Shown: positions 63,193 to 64,000 of the stretch, one piece after another
How the letters are laid out: each line of letters opens with the position of its first letter
Numbering within the stretch: the first letter of the stretch is position 1
From: Paramagnetospirillum marisnigri
GTDB lineage: Bacteria; Pseudomonadota; Alphaproteobacteria; Rhodospirillales; Magnetospirillaceae
Direction of reading: 5' to 3'
Length of the DNA stretch: 64,000 nucleotides
Assembly (NCBI RefSeq): GCF_001650715.1
Contig: NZ_LWQT01000038.1
Coordinates: forward strand, 62,001-126,000
The notes under the pieces: generated by a model
The model's database searches: none
Seen by the model: the letters and a program-made list of their open reading frames with translations, nothing else
What the model was told of the DNA's origin: nothing
Made by a program: the position numbers and the translations under genes

Positions 63193-63558
63193 CTATCCCA
63201 GGCGGGCGGGTTCGACCAGCAGGATGACGCCATCGGGATCAACGGCCAATGCCGCCAGTCCCGCGATCCGGGAACATGCCGCCACCAAGGGGGGAAGCGG
63301 ATGAATGGTCTCGGCGGCAAGCTCACGCAGACCGACCTCGCCCGGGACCTGGATCGCGACCTCGCCCTGTTTGAGGCGCAGCACCAGCAAGCACCCCGCC
63401 GCCGCTTCGCGTGGCAGGCCCAGCAGGTCCTCGATGGAAGGGGTGGTGGAAACGATGCCGTCCAGGGGGTGCATGGCGGCAACCTGACGGCTCGGCATGG
63501 CGAAGCGGGTTCCGGCGGCAACGAAGGTCACCACCGCCAGAGAAGCTTCCGCCGTCAT
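63193..63558 (-). CDS. Short CheW-like protein
   Basis: A 121-residue protein from ATG 63558, which overlaps the stop of the upstream CheW gene (ATGA). The pattern LAVVTFVAAGTRFAMPSRQVAAMHPLDGI, then LLGLPREAAAGCLLVLRLKQGEVAIQV and a C-terminal VILLVEPARLG, resembles a CheW fold but is shorter than usual (about 150) and divergent. It may be an accessory coupling protein of the same chemotaxis-like system. The gap to the next gene, 63,057-63,192, shows no gene. Confidence 0.6.
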   Translation of the reverse strand: MTAEASLAVVTFVAAGTRFAMPSRQVAAMHPLDGIVSTTPSIEDLLGLPREAAAGCLLVLRLKQGEVAIQVPGEVGLRELAAETIHPLPPLVAACSRIAGLAALAVDPDGVILLVEPARLG

Positions 63559-64000
63559 CCCAGACCGGCCCGGTAGTCGGTGAAAATGCGTTCCAGGTCC
63601 AGCAGGGTCACCAGATGGCCGCCGAATTCGACGATGCCCAGTACCATGGGCCTGCGATTTTCGGCGATGGTATGGGGCGGTGCCAGCAACCGACTTTGCG
63701 GGATGTCCATCACCTCCTCGACGCTGTCGACGCGCACGCCGCTGCGCATGTCCGCGCCCAGGCAAAGCAGGATACGGGAATTGTCCTGGGTGAGCGCCGG
63801 AGCATAGCCCATCACCGCGCGCAGATTGACGACGGAGTCGATATCGCCGCGCACATTGATGACGCCTTCCAGCGATCCGGGGCAGCCGGGCAGATAGAAG
63901 ACCGGGCTGTCGGGCAGCACTTCGCGGACCTTGTCGCCCAGGAAGGCGAACCAGTCGCCGTCCAGGGTGAACACCACCAGCTTCAATTGCGGCTCGTCCA
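63555..64000 (-). CDS. CheW-type coupling protein (5' end outside window)
   Basis: The frame is open to the right edge, so the start lies outside; at least 148 residues are visible. The CheW pattern is clear: LKLVVFTLDGDWFAFLGDKVREVLP, then YLPGCPGSLEGVINVRGDIDSVVNLRAVMGY, then GVRVDSVEEVMDIP and VLGIVEFGGHLVTLLDLERIF. CheW proteins couple chemoreceptors to the CheA kinase. A TTG at 63986 is only an internal codon, since the same frame continues upstream with DEPQ. It is translationally coupled to the short CheW-like gene. Confidence 0.88.
   Translation of the reverse strand, partial: DEPQLKLVVFTLDGDWFAFLGDKVREVLPDSPVFYLPGCPGSLEGVINVRGDIDSVVNLRAVMGYAPALTQDNSRILLCLGADMRSGVRVDSVEEVMDIPQSRLLAPPHTIAENRRPMVLGIVEFGGHLVTLLDLERIFTDYRAGLG

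Overview
The window looks like the chromosome of a GC-rich alphaproteobacterium, most likely a Magnetospirillum-like member of the Rhodospirillales. The indications are a 14-gene nuo operon with separate nuoC and nuoD, an alphaproteobacterial DUF1476 (ATP synthase inhibitor zeta-like) gene, RNase J together with RNase E, MeaB, a benzoate-CoA-ligase-type locus and many sensory genes. The genus is an inference; no magnetosome gene is present to confirm it.

Positions 1 to about 16,890 are the right-hand part of a lambda/HK97-type siphoprophage. Running left to right on the + strand are the end of the major capsid gene, small head genes, the connector, head-closure and tail-completion genes, the tail tube, a tail assembly chaperone pair with a good -1 frameshift site, the tape measure, tail-tip genes (including an NlpC/P60 peptidase and a J-like hub), a tail fibre with a broken frame, and a lysis cassette: N-acetylmuramidase, holin candidate, Rz, and Rz1 nested inside Rz. 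Near-identical hairpin/T-run terminators separate the head from the tail genes and the tail from the lysis genes. On the opposite strand beyond lysis lies a two-gene Panacea-domain (DUF4065) operon that resembles a toxin-antitoxin module. A 56-base 3' fragment of a tRNA-Val(TAC) gene at 16,831-16,886 is probably the right attachment site. The integrase, terminase and portal genes would lie left of the window.

Positions 16,900-19,640 carry an Ala/Ser/Thr-rich protein of unknown role, a polytopic GT-C-type membrane protein, two strong inverted repeats and tRNA-Asp. From 19,882 to 37,213 runs one long + strand transcription unit: nuoABCDEFGHIJKLMN (respiratory complex I), then birA, coaX and the RNase J gene, most of them overlapping or nearly so.

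Positions 37,400-44,980 hold a hemerythrin with one iron-ligand position changed, a methyltransferase, a reverse-strand set that looks dedicated to aromatic acid uptake and activation (periplasmic binding protein, CoA ligase, oxidoreductase) with a divergent FCD-type GntR regulator, and pyruvate kinase followed by a 27-bp perfect inverted repeat. Positions 45,000-53,200 contain purC-purS with a proline-rich secreted protein, an NRDE protein, DUF1476, a PAS-GGDEF diguanylate cyclase, MeaB and RNase E. Positions 53,670-64,000 contain an AmiC-type amidase and PBP1A (cell wall), two paralogous membrane histidine kinases without response regulators, a short possible chemoreceptor remnant, small uncharacterised genes, and two CheW-type genes that run off the right edge.
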